In this document: positions 9,401 to 15,636 of the stretch, piece after piece
Numbering within the stretch: the stretch's first letter is position 1
How the letters are laid out: every line of letters starts with the position of its first letter
Virus record (IMG/VR): IMGVR_UViG_3300046007_001204
Span: 1-40,514 of that record
Strand: one strand, 5' to 3'
DNA length: 40,514 nucleotides
Source of the DNA: a virus
Program-made: the position numbers and the translations under genes
Notes under the pieces: model-generated
Told to the model about the DNA's origin: nothing
Seen by the model: the letters and a program-made list of their open reading frames with translations, nothing else
The model's database searches: none

Positions 9401-10973
9401 GCGCGGTGGTCGCACGGCATATCAACAGTCCTATTCCATCGGTGCGCAGGCAGAGGCTCTGGACAACAGTTTGAATGATCGCGGCGTTGTTGCTGCGTCC
9501 AAGCGCGGTCTGCAGCAAGTTGTTTTAGCGATGGACATTTACAACGACGCCTTTGAGTTCACCAACCGCGTTGCTGCCTACGCCATGTCACGTGACAAGA
9601 CTCAGGCACAGATGAAGCAGGCGTTTGTGGAGAAGAACAAGCGTCAACCTAACGCCCAAGAGATGGAGCAGATTGAAGAAGCAGCCAAGATTGAAGGCGC
9701 TACGTTTGCCAAGAACCTTGCCAACTTCCGGCTTGTGGGTGACGCGGGCCGTGAGGCTGGCGCTCTCTTTATGTTTTTCCGTACGGCTGCTACAGGTGCG
9801 GTGCGTGCCATCGACACCATCATGCCTGCGTTGGTTAGCTATGAGACGGCGCTCTCCAAGGCTCCGGAGTCGGTTCGCAAAAACCCTGAAGCTGCTAAAC
9901 AGTTCCGTCAGACGTACGAAGCTCAGAAGAACCGCGCACGTTGGGCTATGTTTATCACGGCTGCAGCCGGTGCTTGGCTATACGAGATGGCGTTGGCCGG
10001 TGCCGACGACGATGATCAAGGCCGCAACCGTGTGGCCACGGATGATATGGCGCGTTGGACGCGCTACGCCCGCCTGCCTGTCCTTGGTGAGGACACGTTC
10101 CTGCAGATTCCGTGGGGCTTCGGTATCTCGGCGTTCGGTGCGTTTGGCGCTCAGATGGCATCGTTGGCTCGGGGCAACGTGGCAGCAAAGGACGTTGCAG
10201 CTAACACGATCAACATCGGGTTTGACTCGTTCCTACCTATCCCCAAATCAAACATCAACGTATTCGACAACTTCACTGGGTTCCTTGTGGACTCCGTGAC
10301 GCCTTCGGCGCTCCGTCCGTTCGTTGAATACGCCATGAACACCGACAACCTCGGCAACGAGATTTACAACAGTCGGCAGAGTCGCTACAGCGATGTGTAC
10401 ACAGGCGGCGTGAACATCCCCGAGTTCTACAAGAAACTCGCCAAGGACTACTTTGAAATGACGGGCTACGAAGTCAGCCCCAACACGATTTACTTCTGGA
10501 CGAGCAACTACGCTGATGCTCTCGGTCGCGTGGCTACCTCTGCGTATGATCTGCGTATGTTCGCTGCTAACGAGCGCGAGTTCCGTAGCGTTGACGATCT
10601 CGATAAAGTTGTCCCGTTCATCGACAGCTTCATTGGCACCAAGTCCAACTACGATGCTCGGCAGTACGCCAGCGTTGAGGAGCAGGTTCAGAAGAAGCAG
10701 CGATTGCTCAACACACTGAAGTTCCGGCCTGATGATTACGCTGCGTACATTGAGAAGAACCCGAACGATGAAGAGATCGTGGACTTCTACGAACGAGCCA
10801 TTCAAGGCGACCTGAAGAAACTGCGTGAACAGGCAAACTTCGTGCGTAATACGTCAGAACTATCCACGCAGCAGAAGCGGGATCTTCTGAAAGACAACAC
10901 CCGTATGCAGAATCTTGCAAAGCGTAACTTGATCGACTCGTTCCAAATCTACTACGGCATCGAGCCTAAGTAA
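3432..10973 (+). CDS. Giant phage polyvalent protein: MORN repeats, GHKL ATPase, zincin motif, LPD38-like region
   Basis: At 2513 residues this is the largest gene in the window. In order it shows: Gly/Ala-rich hydrophobic stretches at about 145-190, 228-250 and 305-330, which could contact membrane; a disordered linker at about 440-505; four to five MORN units with a 23-residue period at about 526-634; and a GHKL (HSP90/MutL-type) ATPase with N-box E799/N803/D806, DDGVGM at 837-842 and SGGLGMAKMG at 867-876. A metallopeptidase motif HELAH follows at 1304-1308 with possible third ligand H1314. A second basic Gly/Pro linker lies at about 1360-1440. A long helical region resembling phage LPD38 polyvalent domains comes last (FNPSFAPLNFPRD near 1908; FMFFRTAATGA near 2113). 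Proteins of this kind are thought to be packaged and injected to act early in the host; that role is inferred here. The start overlaps the previous stop (TAATG). The 3' end overlaps a convergent gene by 8 bp. Confidence 0.9.
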   Translation: MADYQLLLEADRRGLLSPQQSALLREAQRRGLLEEEQPAQPVVPEPKPEDQSFLREVADVPLKVGTGIAQGIRFITDAFGADNPVSQNIRGVEGYLEGLLSAQSKQDSQEVARIMQEAEDKGVGAQVVAALDAFTKAPVDILSQAVGTALPTVVGGLSAGLLRGAAGAVAKKAAAPAIGAVTGAGVIKSTIYDETKQALMQEGLDEAEAERAAIQAQEYGGKNLDQIILGTALGAVAAGTGFEKALAGKILSRTAAKEGAEEVAKQGVVRGAITEAVPEAAQAGQEQLAANIALQREGFDVPTTRGVAGAAALEGIAGGILGGGLGAVSGRPEVEVAPETELPPPPPEAPAPQLPPEVTQNARDYMARVDEGEEKFNWMRGRKLLKEMGVAVPPEAKAADVRQILDSTLGREPAAPKEGQLGVETLIGGVFAPPKVAQEVSRGVSTSPAETVAGTVGRGATVPAPGPTPGEPAVTEPDLTGLGGAPLPTVSAERGEAAGEPALTEDGQRFLSEYGQFETYDLDDGAKYTGALNPKTGLMEGKGVYAYPDGTIYEGEFVKSKFQGQGRRTLPSGEMYEGEFKNDKYNGFGTLNFADGSYYKGNFKNDKFSGEGEFVDADGTTMRGMFKAGKFLGEPETVPVEEALTPPDDTPQAADVATPAQTPTTTQVAGPRLSEDATDEDIARYVEEKNNMPPAAEVQLQEGDAVRVGNMPGTIIGVEGDYIKFRPVNARREKAYQRVPASMVVFESRPSDDLVSLSKRIEEQFGEEAGELNIDKDAMIPLVGANMYGSNIADVAVKEMLQNSFDAVKESVKKGQTDVGDINVSINDNDRTLIVEDDGVGMTPEIIRKAFFTIGGSAKELDPGETSGGLGMAKMGVLMGAERIKIDTVRDGIRTTIDATRDEIAQSNFKIRKQPAPKDEHGTKITLKIPETYTDTLTGDAKRVWFPYGSSGISIFGKPLVGPAKVTFNDTASGEKEELPIGVNFDTKEMPKLTTADTAWGTLEVYMGTKRKKYPTHNILSSGIWQFENPFKLSGNEKIPYDIVVNVKSKVRAKDVNYPFENSRERFKPRVAKDIEALQGYLQRIARGEEAKELQQSFKDLVQMPRVEAGEDLKDTSKKLQKVFDRRRDEAPKKLAVPKTEEKIVISDDGVKDTLGKILVPPKTSDVMREQSFKADKAPPSMEEFKIVMEQDPKLPVFHNNTNVDYIEVGEPYGDPRQFFAELGTIVVEMKEALGDSGLYGFPRSYDVLKPENLFFGGISIDRGYGGIHLKEVPYKAIYINPFYEWGAETLFGIRANMYETITHELAHTGNMDHGVGHNQEMIKVRQYLADQGLEDYFRDAILKVLAKHESVFTAMKEAYGRSTTANVAKSLEEYNKDSSAASARGDKAGDKGKPRAVSAGKRRGGDGTVPPAAPSGEPSEVGGGVGKAGKRVKKKAEPAKVKPKETPEEFKQRRVSTLNNKFNKNGLIERTRKYLWGEDVGSRRVDLYERAVKFFQNELRPLKRLEQDLRRAKQLIVGVPGFNNAYSLITAAQDKAAFYASTVLKRPMDAAYKAIDNYAKMRGLDTNKALEELDRLRIVLHEPERREVMFMLNAPLSTKRRQFIGANGKKMRISPAEIRQEILKQLIKPTDLASNGTAKALGDTLRKLVMDKANLDPLGDSPIAQPNKPTSTDINSATYNVLGGYSPEFINQLKEDFARIGPKAQAAAEAALKAVNDVQEETKNLNRKAKYWSQPVDNIVAFYNFQNYAPLKGRPEKGEAAKLDPNDRRVSGEFAEAAQAMEGRQSEAENSILQSFSDAYYAAARAGREGVTDAVKNMIDQGHIKGKPVGKITMADRYLNRDFSFAPYKGENKIFHYDNDGNIEVYQIAPQDYAILRAIRRPYQESHWATRAGNAITGFFGQMHTRFNPSFAPLNFPRDIITNTLNIAGEYGAGSAREYFVDALLRNVMRGGLHKSGRVSVLIEKGDIAKLRELAKKDPFINDTLEWIERGGRTAYQQSYSIGAQAEALDNSLNDRGVVAASKRGLQQVVLAMDIYNDAFEFTNRVAAYAMSRDKTQAQMKQAFVEKNKRQPNAQEMEQIEEAAKIEGATFAKNLANFRLVGDAGREAGALFMFFRTAATGAVRAIDTIMPALVSYETALSKAPESVRKNPEAAKQFRQTYEAQKNRARWAMFITAAAGAWLYEMALAGADDDDQGRNRVATDDMARWTRYARLPVLGEDTFLQIPWGFGISAFGAFGAQMASLARGNVAAKDVAANTINIGFDSFLPIPKSNINVFDNFTGFLVDSVTPSALRPFVEYAMNTDNLGNEIYNSRQSRYSDVYTGGVNIPEFYKKLAKDYFEMTGYEVSPNTIYFWTSNYADALGRVATSAYDLRMFAANEREFRSVDDLDKVVPFIDSFIGTKSNYDARQYASVEEQVQKKQRLLNTLKFRPDDYAAYIEKNPNDEEIVDFYERAIQGDLKKLREQANFVRNTSELSTQQKRDLLKDNTRMQNLAKRNLIDSFQIYYGIEPK
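4756..4941 (+). CDS. Nested small gene in the +1 frame of the polyvalent gene (61 aa)
   Basis: A GTG codon at 4756 is preceded by a full AGGAGG Shine-Dalgarno site (4744-4749) with ideal 6-base spacing. It opens a 61-residue frame ending in TGA. The product begins with M/V-EYRQVLQKLSLEQLEEALL, has a DWGALHYLLCLL segment and ends ASLH. Its composition is that of a normal compact helical protein, unlike the Arg/Ser/Leu-rich translation upstream in the same frame. In the main frame the same bases encode a Pro/Gly/Ala/Thr linker (residues 442-503 of the polyvalent protein) with no clear structure. This asymmetry, plus the ribosome site, argues for a genuine overprinted gene. Function is unknown. 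Homology or expression evidence is not available to me. Confidence 0.6.
   Translation: MEYRQVLQKLSLEQLEEALLCLHRDQLPENPQLQSLTSQDWGALHYLLCLLNAEKRQASLH
7510..7731 (+). CDS. Second nested small gene in the +1 frame of the polyvalent gene (73 aa)
   Basis: ATG at 7510 follows AAGGAGG (7500-7506) with a short 3-base gap and opens 73 codons ending in TAA. The product starts MDAQRQQTLQSLL, carries HQLEEIKQAI and a segment GMALYRPLLQAANQAKSVEE, and looks like a soluble two- or three-helix protein. The overlapped main frame here encodes a Gly/Lys/Ser/Pro-rich linker (polyvalent residues about 1360-1434) with no apparent fold. Like the other nested gene, it is in the +1 frame, sits in a linker between folded modules and has a strong ribosome site. 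Function is unknown. It could instead be the remnant of an intergenic gene captured when neighbouring frames fused. Confidence 0.6.
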   Translation: MDAQRQQTLQSLLRSTTKTPPQHQLEEIKQAIKVNHGLYQQENDAEGMALYRPLLQAANQAKSVEELVRLVSG

Positions 10974-11172
10974 TACGCCAGACTCTCACGCCAAGGTGTC
11001 CATCCTTGGACGAGGTAAAAGCTTTCACCTTTACCTTTGCCGCCTTGGCGCGTGAGTCGATAACGTACAGCATCTCCAACGGCTTCAGTGTAGGCACGAA
11101 GAAACTGTCGCCGGGTTTCATGAACTCAAACGGGAAGACCCATTCCGGCTCTTCAATTCTTGTTGAGTTCAT
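10966..11172 (-). CDS. Small conserved-type phage protein (68 aa), last gene of the leftward block
   Basis: The protein begins MNSTRIEEPEWVF, followed by FEFMKPGDSFFVPT and a C-terminal GVRVWRIT. This PxxxMxxGDSFFVP...GVRVWR pattern is familiar from small phage proteins that may bind DNA, but I cannot name it. The gene starts inside the 3' end of the primase-helicase gene (20-base overlap), so it is probably translationally coupled. It ends 8 bases into the convergent polyvalent gene. Confidence 0.75.
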   Translation of the reverse strand: MNSTRIEEPEWVFPFEFMKPGDSFFVPTLKPLEMLYVIDSRAKAAKVKVKAFTSSKDGHLGVRVWRIT

Positions 11173-13981
11173 TCACCAACTCTTCAGCGTTGTCAGTTCT
11201 GAAGGCGTAAACCCAAATCGGTTGGAATGACGAGCCACCCTTCCATCCAGAACCAAGACGCTTTTTCTCGGCTCCGACCAGAAGGTTCTCCTTCTTCATG
11301 ATCAGTTCAAACTGCCTGTTACTGACGCCACGCAGTGCAAGGTACTTTTTAAAATCGCTGCGGGATACGTAGCACATGCCTGTATCCACTTCGAGACGCC
11401 CGACAAGTGCCCTCGGCTCGTACGTATTCACTACCTTGTCCCCGTCCATGAAAAGGAACGACGACGAGTTGGCGTTGCTGTACTCGCCAAGCAAAGTTTT
11501 GTAGTCATCCGGCGTGATCTTCACCGTGTTATCGCGGATCTCAATCATTTTGGATACGACTTTCACATAAACTCTGTCCAGATCAATCGTGACAATCCCA
11601 AGCTCATTGACGATTTCACCGGCTGTGAACGTCGCTACGATCAAGTTTTCGTAGAACCGGTACGAGTCATCGGTGCCAAAGTCAGCCCTGAACCTGTCGT
11701 GCCAAGGCTTCATCCGTAACTTGATAGCATCATCCCCAATCTCAAGCACGCGCTTGATGAACTCTGGCCCTGCGTGGCCGAAGTGGAACCGGAACTCGTT
11801 GAAGATCTGACGGCCAAGGTTCGGGTTCATTGCCATCGGAGCGGGACGTTCAATCTGAAACTCGACCAGACGAGCCACCTCACCGTCAGGGCTTGCCTTG
11901 ATGGTCTGCAGTTTGTCGTAAATCGGTTGGTTCGATGTCAGCATGGCGATCAAGGAAGCCGTCATCTCCAAGTCACGCTCGGCGTTGACCGAAGACTGCA
12001 TACGCAGTTTGGCCTTGCCCTGTGAGACCCGGTGTATCAGGCGGGACAGATCCTCTGCCTTGGCGTTGGATGCCTCGTCGATGCCAAACATGATGTTCTT
12101 CAGATTCAGCAGTCGCCCGATGAAGGCGTTGTCGGTCGCGTTGCCATCCACCACGCTCAGTTCTTTCGGGTCGCCCCAGACTGACAGCCCTGCGTACATT
12201 GCACCGGTCTTGGCGTTGCCCGACTCGACGCTCGTGAATGAGATAACGACACCGCTGGTTGAAGTGAACCGCATCAACGGCGAGCCAAACCCACACAGCA
12301 AGGCAAACATGTGCATCTCAAAGCCCTTCTCGTTGAGGGCGTTGGCGGCTTTCTTCCAAACATCGTACTCACCAAATGGCACCAAGAGCTTGGAGATATT
12401 GCGCACCAGAGGGCTAGCCGCTGCCTTACGGTCGTTGCCGTTCCGGCTCAGTTCCCGCAGACCGATAACAAAACTGTTGTTGTCCTCGGCCCAACCCATT
12501 TGCATGTGCATAGTTTCTGCCCTGTCCTTGCTTTGAAGATACTGATCCCACTTGATGAGATAGTTCATCAAATGAGTTACATGCCCCGGCAGGAACGTCA
12601 CGCTGTTACTGCTCAGAACCTCTTTTAATTTGTCCGTGGCATACACCCACTTCATTGGAAGCACAAACTCCTTGGTGGGGTCATGCTTCATCACGTGTCG
12701 CATCAACAACGACTCGCCGTCAGCCGCGCTGTACATACGCTTGATCGGAGCCAGATCGTTCACGCTAATGCAGATCGGGTCCGGCTGCTCGGTGTTACCT
12801 TCCTCATCCTGCTTTGCCGGAGGCATGTAGTAGATGCCGCCGTTGATACCCCGTACGTACGGCTTCAGGAAGGGAGGAAAGAACGGAACAACTTTGGAAT
12901 CCGCCTCGACCCGAACTGTGTCCTGCGGATCATCTTCCTTGGCCTCCGGTGCAGTAACAAGCCGTCTTCCGACTGCAAGGGGGTTGGTGACCTTTCCTCG
13001 CAAGGGGCATCCGTCGCATCCGCCGGGGTTGAGTTCGTTGAACTTTTCGCATGAGAAGGGTTTGCCATGTGCTTGGTTCGCTTTTTTAATTGTGTTGTCG
13101 CGGTTATAGCCGGGATGATCTTCAGACATCAGATGGATGGCTTCTTCCCAATCCGTGCAGTGTCTGGCAATCGACAGCCCTGCGTACCACAACGGTTCTT
13201 CCAACGTCGCGGCGTTTGTCAGGATGTGCTTGATCTGGGCGCACCCCTCGTCACCCAGACTCTTTTCAGCAATCTCTTGGAACGTCGTCTGATAGTTGTC
13301 CAGACGAGCGATGCTCTTGGTGTCGTCGTCCAGACCCTTTGGAATCGCAGCAAGGATCGAAGACGGCGACGGAACATCAACCTCACCAAGATACATTTTG
13401 AACTCGTCAAAACTCCACACGGCAAAGTCCGTGTCGATGAACTTAGTTTCGACGGGCAATCGTTTGTAGTTAATAGTCTCTGGACACCGCAGGATACGTG
13501 CGGCATCTGCCGTCACAGCCGTATCAATCTTGATGCCGTCAAGGCACAACTGCTTGAACTTGTTGGCGTACGCCTTCCACTCGTCAGTGGGAATGTCCTG
13601 ATCAAATATCCAATACGCATGGACACCGCCGCCCGAGTCCACGCGCACAGGTGGGGGCAGTTCTTTCAGAATTACAAAGTCATCGAGGTCAGCTAACGCT
13701 GCCTCCTTTGACGGGTACTTCTTCGGGTTCTCCGGATCGACATCAAGATCGATAAAGAACGACCGACAATACTGGGCGTATTCAGCCCTGCGGCTGTAGC
13801 CGCTGAATGTGTTTAACGCGACGAATACATTCTGTCCACCCTCTTTAAATTCATTGATCAAATCAAACAAGTCGCCAAGTGACTCTGCAAAACGATTAGT
13901 AACTTTTCCTTCCTGACTAATCGCTGCTACACAGTAGACACCCTGCGACGGTAATACTTTCTCATAAAATTGTTTTAGCAT
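11153..13981 (-). CDS. Primase-helicase: AEP-like primase plus DUF927-like ATPase
   Basis: This is a probable replication primase fused to a helicase-type ATPase, 942 residues from the chosen start. The N-terminal half shows archaeo-eukaryotic primase features: FIDLDVD with acidic D78 and D80, SGGGVHAYW with H121, and an arginine-rich DAARILRCP segment near 158-166. A Cys-containing NPGGCDGCPLRG motif follows. The C-terminal half has a degenerate P-loop, VESGNAKTGA (K near 591), and a Walker B IMFGIDEAS (D635, E636), as in DUF927/D5-like helicases. The longest frame starts at 14029, but its first 16 codons read through a terminator hairpin (13994-14022), so I place the start at the ATG at 13981. 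No strong Shine-Dalgarno site precedes that start, which leaves the exact start uncertain. It is the terminal replication gene of the leftward block. Confidence 0.85.
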   Translation of the reverse strand: MLKQFYEKVLPSQGVYCVAAISQEGKVTNRFAESLGDLFDLINEFKEGGQNVFVALNTFSGYSRRAEYAQYCRSFFIDLDVDPENPKKYPSKEAALADLDDFVILKELPPPVRVDSGGGVHAYWIFDQDIPTDEWKAYANKFKQLCLDGIKIDTAVTADAARILRCPETINYKRLPVETKFIDTDFAVWSFDEFKMYLGEVDVPSPSSILAAIPKGLDDDTKSIARLDNYQTTFQEIAEKSLGDEGCAQIKHILTNAATLEEPLWYAGLSIARHCTDWEEAIHLMSEDHPGYNRDNTIKKANQAHGKPFSCEKFNELNPGGCDGCPLRGKVTNPLAVGRRLVTAPEAKEDDPQDTVRVEADSKVVPFFPPFLKPYVRGINGGIYYMPPAKQDEEGNTEQPDPICISVNDLAPIKRMYSAADGESLLMRHVMKHDPTKEFVLPMKWVYATDKLKEVLSSNSVTFLPGHVTHLMNYLIKWDQYLQSKDRAETMHMQMGWAEDNNSFVIGLRELSRNGNDRKAAASPLVRNISKLLVPFGEYDVWKKAANALNEKGFEMHMFALLCGFGSPLMRFTSTSGVVISFTSVESGNAKTGAMYAGLSVWGDPKELSVVDGNATDNAFIGRLLNLKNIMFGIDEASNAKAEDLSRLIHRVSQGKAKLRMQSSVNAERDLEMTASLIAMLTSNQPIYDKLQTIKASPDGEVARLVEFQIERPAPMAMNPNLGRQIFNEFRFHFGHAGPEFIKRVLEIGDDAIKLRMKPWHDRFRADFGTDDSYRFYENLIVATFTAGEIVNELGIVTIDLDRVYVKVVSKMIEIRDNTVKITPDDYKTLLGEYSNANSSSFLFMDGDKVVNTYEPRALVGRLEVDTGMCYVSRSDFKKYLALRGVSNRQFELIMKKENLLVGAEKKRLGSGWKGGSSFQPIWVYAFRTDNAEELVNELNKN

Positions 13982-13993
13982 GACCGCACAGAT

Positions 13994-14022
13994 AAAAAAG
14001 GCGGGGTTTGAAGTCCCCCGCC
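13994..14022 (-). terminator. Rho-independent terminator upstream of the primase-helicase gene
   Basis: Read on the minus strand, GGCGGGG is followed by a 9-base loop, CCCCGCC and six T residues. This is a GC-rich 7-bp stem with a U-tract. It lies between the HTH gene and the primase-helicase start, so it could attenuate expression of the primase or separate the units. Confidence 0.8.
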
Positions 14023-14046
14023 GAACCACGAGGTAGCACCACTAAA

Positions 14047-14358
14047 TCAAATCTTTCCTCCGCTCAGTTCGCGCAGGTATAACTTGGCATCGATCATAGT
14101 ACGCGCCGGGAGCAATCCAGACTGCATGTCTTTCTCCACAATGTCGATGAATGTCTCGACCTTGGTACGCTTCTCTTCACGGATGCCTTGCCCACGAAAC
14201 CACGCATAAACCGTAGTACGTGATGTATCCAGAACTTTTGCAACGTATGCAGCAGGGAAGTTAGCCTCGACACATACTCTGCCAAGTTTGACTCCTAGCC
14301 TATTCGGATCAGACCTCTGTAGTTCCAGAAGAAACTTGTAATCATACGAACGAGGCAT
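14047..14358 (-). CDS. Helix-turn-helix DNA-binding protein (103 aa)
   Basis: Residues about 30-60 read as a helix-turn-helix (ANFPAAYVAKVLDTSRTTVYAWFRG), where ANFPAAYVAKVLDTS is the first helix pair and TVYAWF the recognition helix. The rest is helical and charged. The ATG at 14358 has AAGGAG six bases upstream. The gene sits between the probable ssDNA-binding gene and a strong terminator. A transcriptional regulator or replication-associated DNA-binding role is likely. It is one candidate for the protein that reads the palindromic sites near 31-33.6 kb, but nothing in the sequence proves that. Confidence 0.75.
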   Translation of the reverse strand: MPRSYDYKFLLELQRSDPNRLGVKLGRVCVEANFPAAYVAKVLDTSRTTVYAWFRGQGIREEKRTKVETFIDIVEKDMQSGLLPARTMIDAKLYLRELSGGKI

Positions 14359-14367
14359 AATTACTCC

Positions 14368-15210
14368 TTACTTCCGAGACCACTTCTTGACGACTTCCGA
14401 AGCGTCGGCAGTCGGCGCAGCCTCCGGCTTCTTGCCAGTGTCGCGCAGTTTGGGCTGATCCGCAGCAGTATCTTGCTTTGCGTTCTCACCTTCGTCTGCT
14501 TGATAAACTGTGAGTTTCACAGCCATTTCAGCAGCGTTGGACTTGCCCTGTGCCACCACGCTCTCCACATCATCAGCCGGGACGGCAGCGACAGGCGAGA
14601 ACAGCAACTTCGGCGCAGTAGCCTTGGTATCAAACTGCATACGAGTCACAACACGGCCAGCCGAGATGTTGTTGTTAGCAAGCATCTGGATGTACGGACG
14701 GAACGGGAACTTGCCGTTCTCTTCCTTACCGAAGCACGACGTTGCAGGCAGCACCAACTGCATGACATCCCCGCTCGGATCGCTCGGCAACACAACTGCC
14801 GTACGCCACGACAGACGACAGGCCGCGCCTACACCGCCGTTGCCCGAACCCTTGATCGACATCGGGCACTTCTCGCAAGTCTCCGCCCTCGGGTTCTTGA
14901 CCTCGGCATCGGGAACCTTGGAATCGGATGACCAACAAGCGGGGCCGCTCTTCTCGCCTTCCTTGTACGTGCCTTCGTAGTACGTACGGCTCGGGTGGTG
15001 CGACATCTTCACGAAGATCACGTTCATGTGACGGTCTTCGATGGAGGCGATCTCCTTACCGCCTGCCATCTTGCGGAACACGCCGCCCTTGATGGAGATG
15101 CGCTTCATCCCACCTGAGCCACCGCCTGCTACGGCACGTGTATCGTCATCGACGCCCGTCTGCACGAGCGCCATCTGTTCCTTCAAACTTGCAATGATAT
15201 CGTTAGCCAT
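14368..15210 (-). CDS. Probable single-stranded DNA-binding/recombination accessory protein
   Basis: The 280-residue product has a Gly-rich turn near residue 30 (AVAGGGSGGMKR). A beta-rich core with conserved-looking Cys residues follows (ACWSSDSKV, ETCEKCPMS, GAACRLSWR), compatible with a zinc-stabilised OB-like fold. The C-terminus is a low-complexity Ala/Asp/Lys tail ending VVKKWSRK. Proteins of this type in aquatic phages lie among replication genes, and I infer ssDNA binding from location and layout rather than a diagnostic motif. The tail is basic at its very end, unlike the acidic tip of classical SSBs. Start: ATG at 15210 with AGAGG eight bases upstream. Three 10-bp repeats lie immediately upstream. 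Confidence 0.6.
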   Translation of the reverse strand: MANDIIASLKEQMALVQTGVDDDTRAVAGGGSGGMKRISIKGGVFRKMAGGKEIASIEDRHMNVIFVKMSHHPSRTYYEGTYKEGEKSGPACWSSDSKVPDAEVKNPRAETCEKCPMSIKGSGNGGVGAACRLSWRTAVVLPSDPSGDVMQLVLPATSCFGKEENGKFPFRPYIQMLANNNISAGRVVTRMQFDTKATAPKLLFSPVAAVPADDVESVVAQGKSNAAEMAVKLTVYQADEGENAKQDTAADQPKLRDTGKKPEAAPTADASEVVKKWSRK

Positions 15211-15220
15211 AAACTAAACC

Positions 15221-15250
15221 TCTACTGGATGTAACTGGATTTAACTGGAC
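15221..15250 (-). repeat. Three 10-bp phased repeats upstream of the probable SSB gene
   Basis: ACTGGA occurs on the plus strand at 15224, 15234 and 15244, exactly one helical turn apart. On the transcript this reads as three tandem TCCAGT units directly 5' of the ribosome site of the probable ssDNA-binding gene. They may be an operator or a translational autoregulation site. Confidence 0.5.
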
Positions 15251-15636
15251 TTGCGTACTGTGACGCCATATTCACGCATCACGTTAACGCCGGGTGGCAG
15301 CCCAGAATCCTCGTGATCTTTCATGAATTCTTTGAAGTTGCTTTGATGGATACGACGCTCCAACAGGTGCGGCGCGTCCTGCTCCATGATGAACTTGTAA
15401 AAGTTTTCCCAGTCTTGGCAAAAGAAGCGTTCGTTCAACTTGCGCATGACGGTGCCGTGCGAAGTCTTGATGCTGTCTGCGTTGATATGGTTACACACAT
15501 CAAGCATGGCGGCTTCTAACTGGGCCATGTCAGCCTTCAGTGCCTTGTCCTGCTCTTCGTAGTTTCGCAATAGGATTTCCCGCTGCGTACGAATGTTGAT
15601 GTAGGCTGCTACGAGTTCCTCGGTATTCACGTTCAT
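15241..15636 (-). CDS. Phage protein with N-terminal coiled coil (131 aa), function unknown
   Basis: Residues 1-50 form a predicted coiled coil (MNVNTEELVAAYINIRTQRE onward). A DWENFYKFI segment and a C-terminal LPPGVNVMREYGVTVRKS follow. The pattern is familiar from phages, where such genes lie beside recombination and helicase genes, but I cannot assign a function. The ATG overlaps the helicase stop as ATGA, so the two are translationally coupled. It lies 30 bases upstream of the probable SSB gene. Confidence 0.75.
   Translation of the reverse strand: MNVNTEELVAAYINIRTQREILLRNYEEQDKALKADMAQLEAAMLDVCNHINADSIKTSHGTVMRKLNERFFCQDWENFYKFIMEQDAPHLLERRIHQSNFKEFMKDHEDSGLPPGVNVMREYGVTVRKSS

Noticed and set aside
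9625-10299. A 224-codon plus-strand frame inside the polyvalent gene
   Set aside because: Arg/Leu/Ser/Thr-rich out-of-frame reading over a folded, conserved-looking region; unlike the two nested genes it has no ribosome site.
10991-11009. CCAAGG...CCTTGG inverted repeat near the convergent gene ends
   Set aside because: A short 6-bp stem inside coding sequence with no U-tract on either strand; not a credible terminator.
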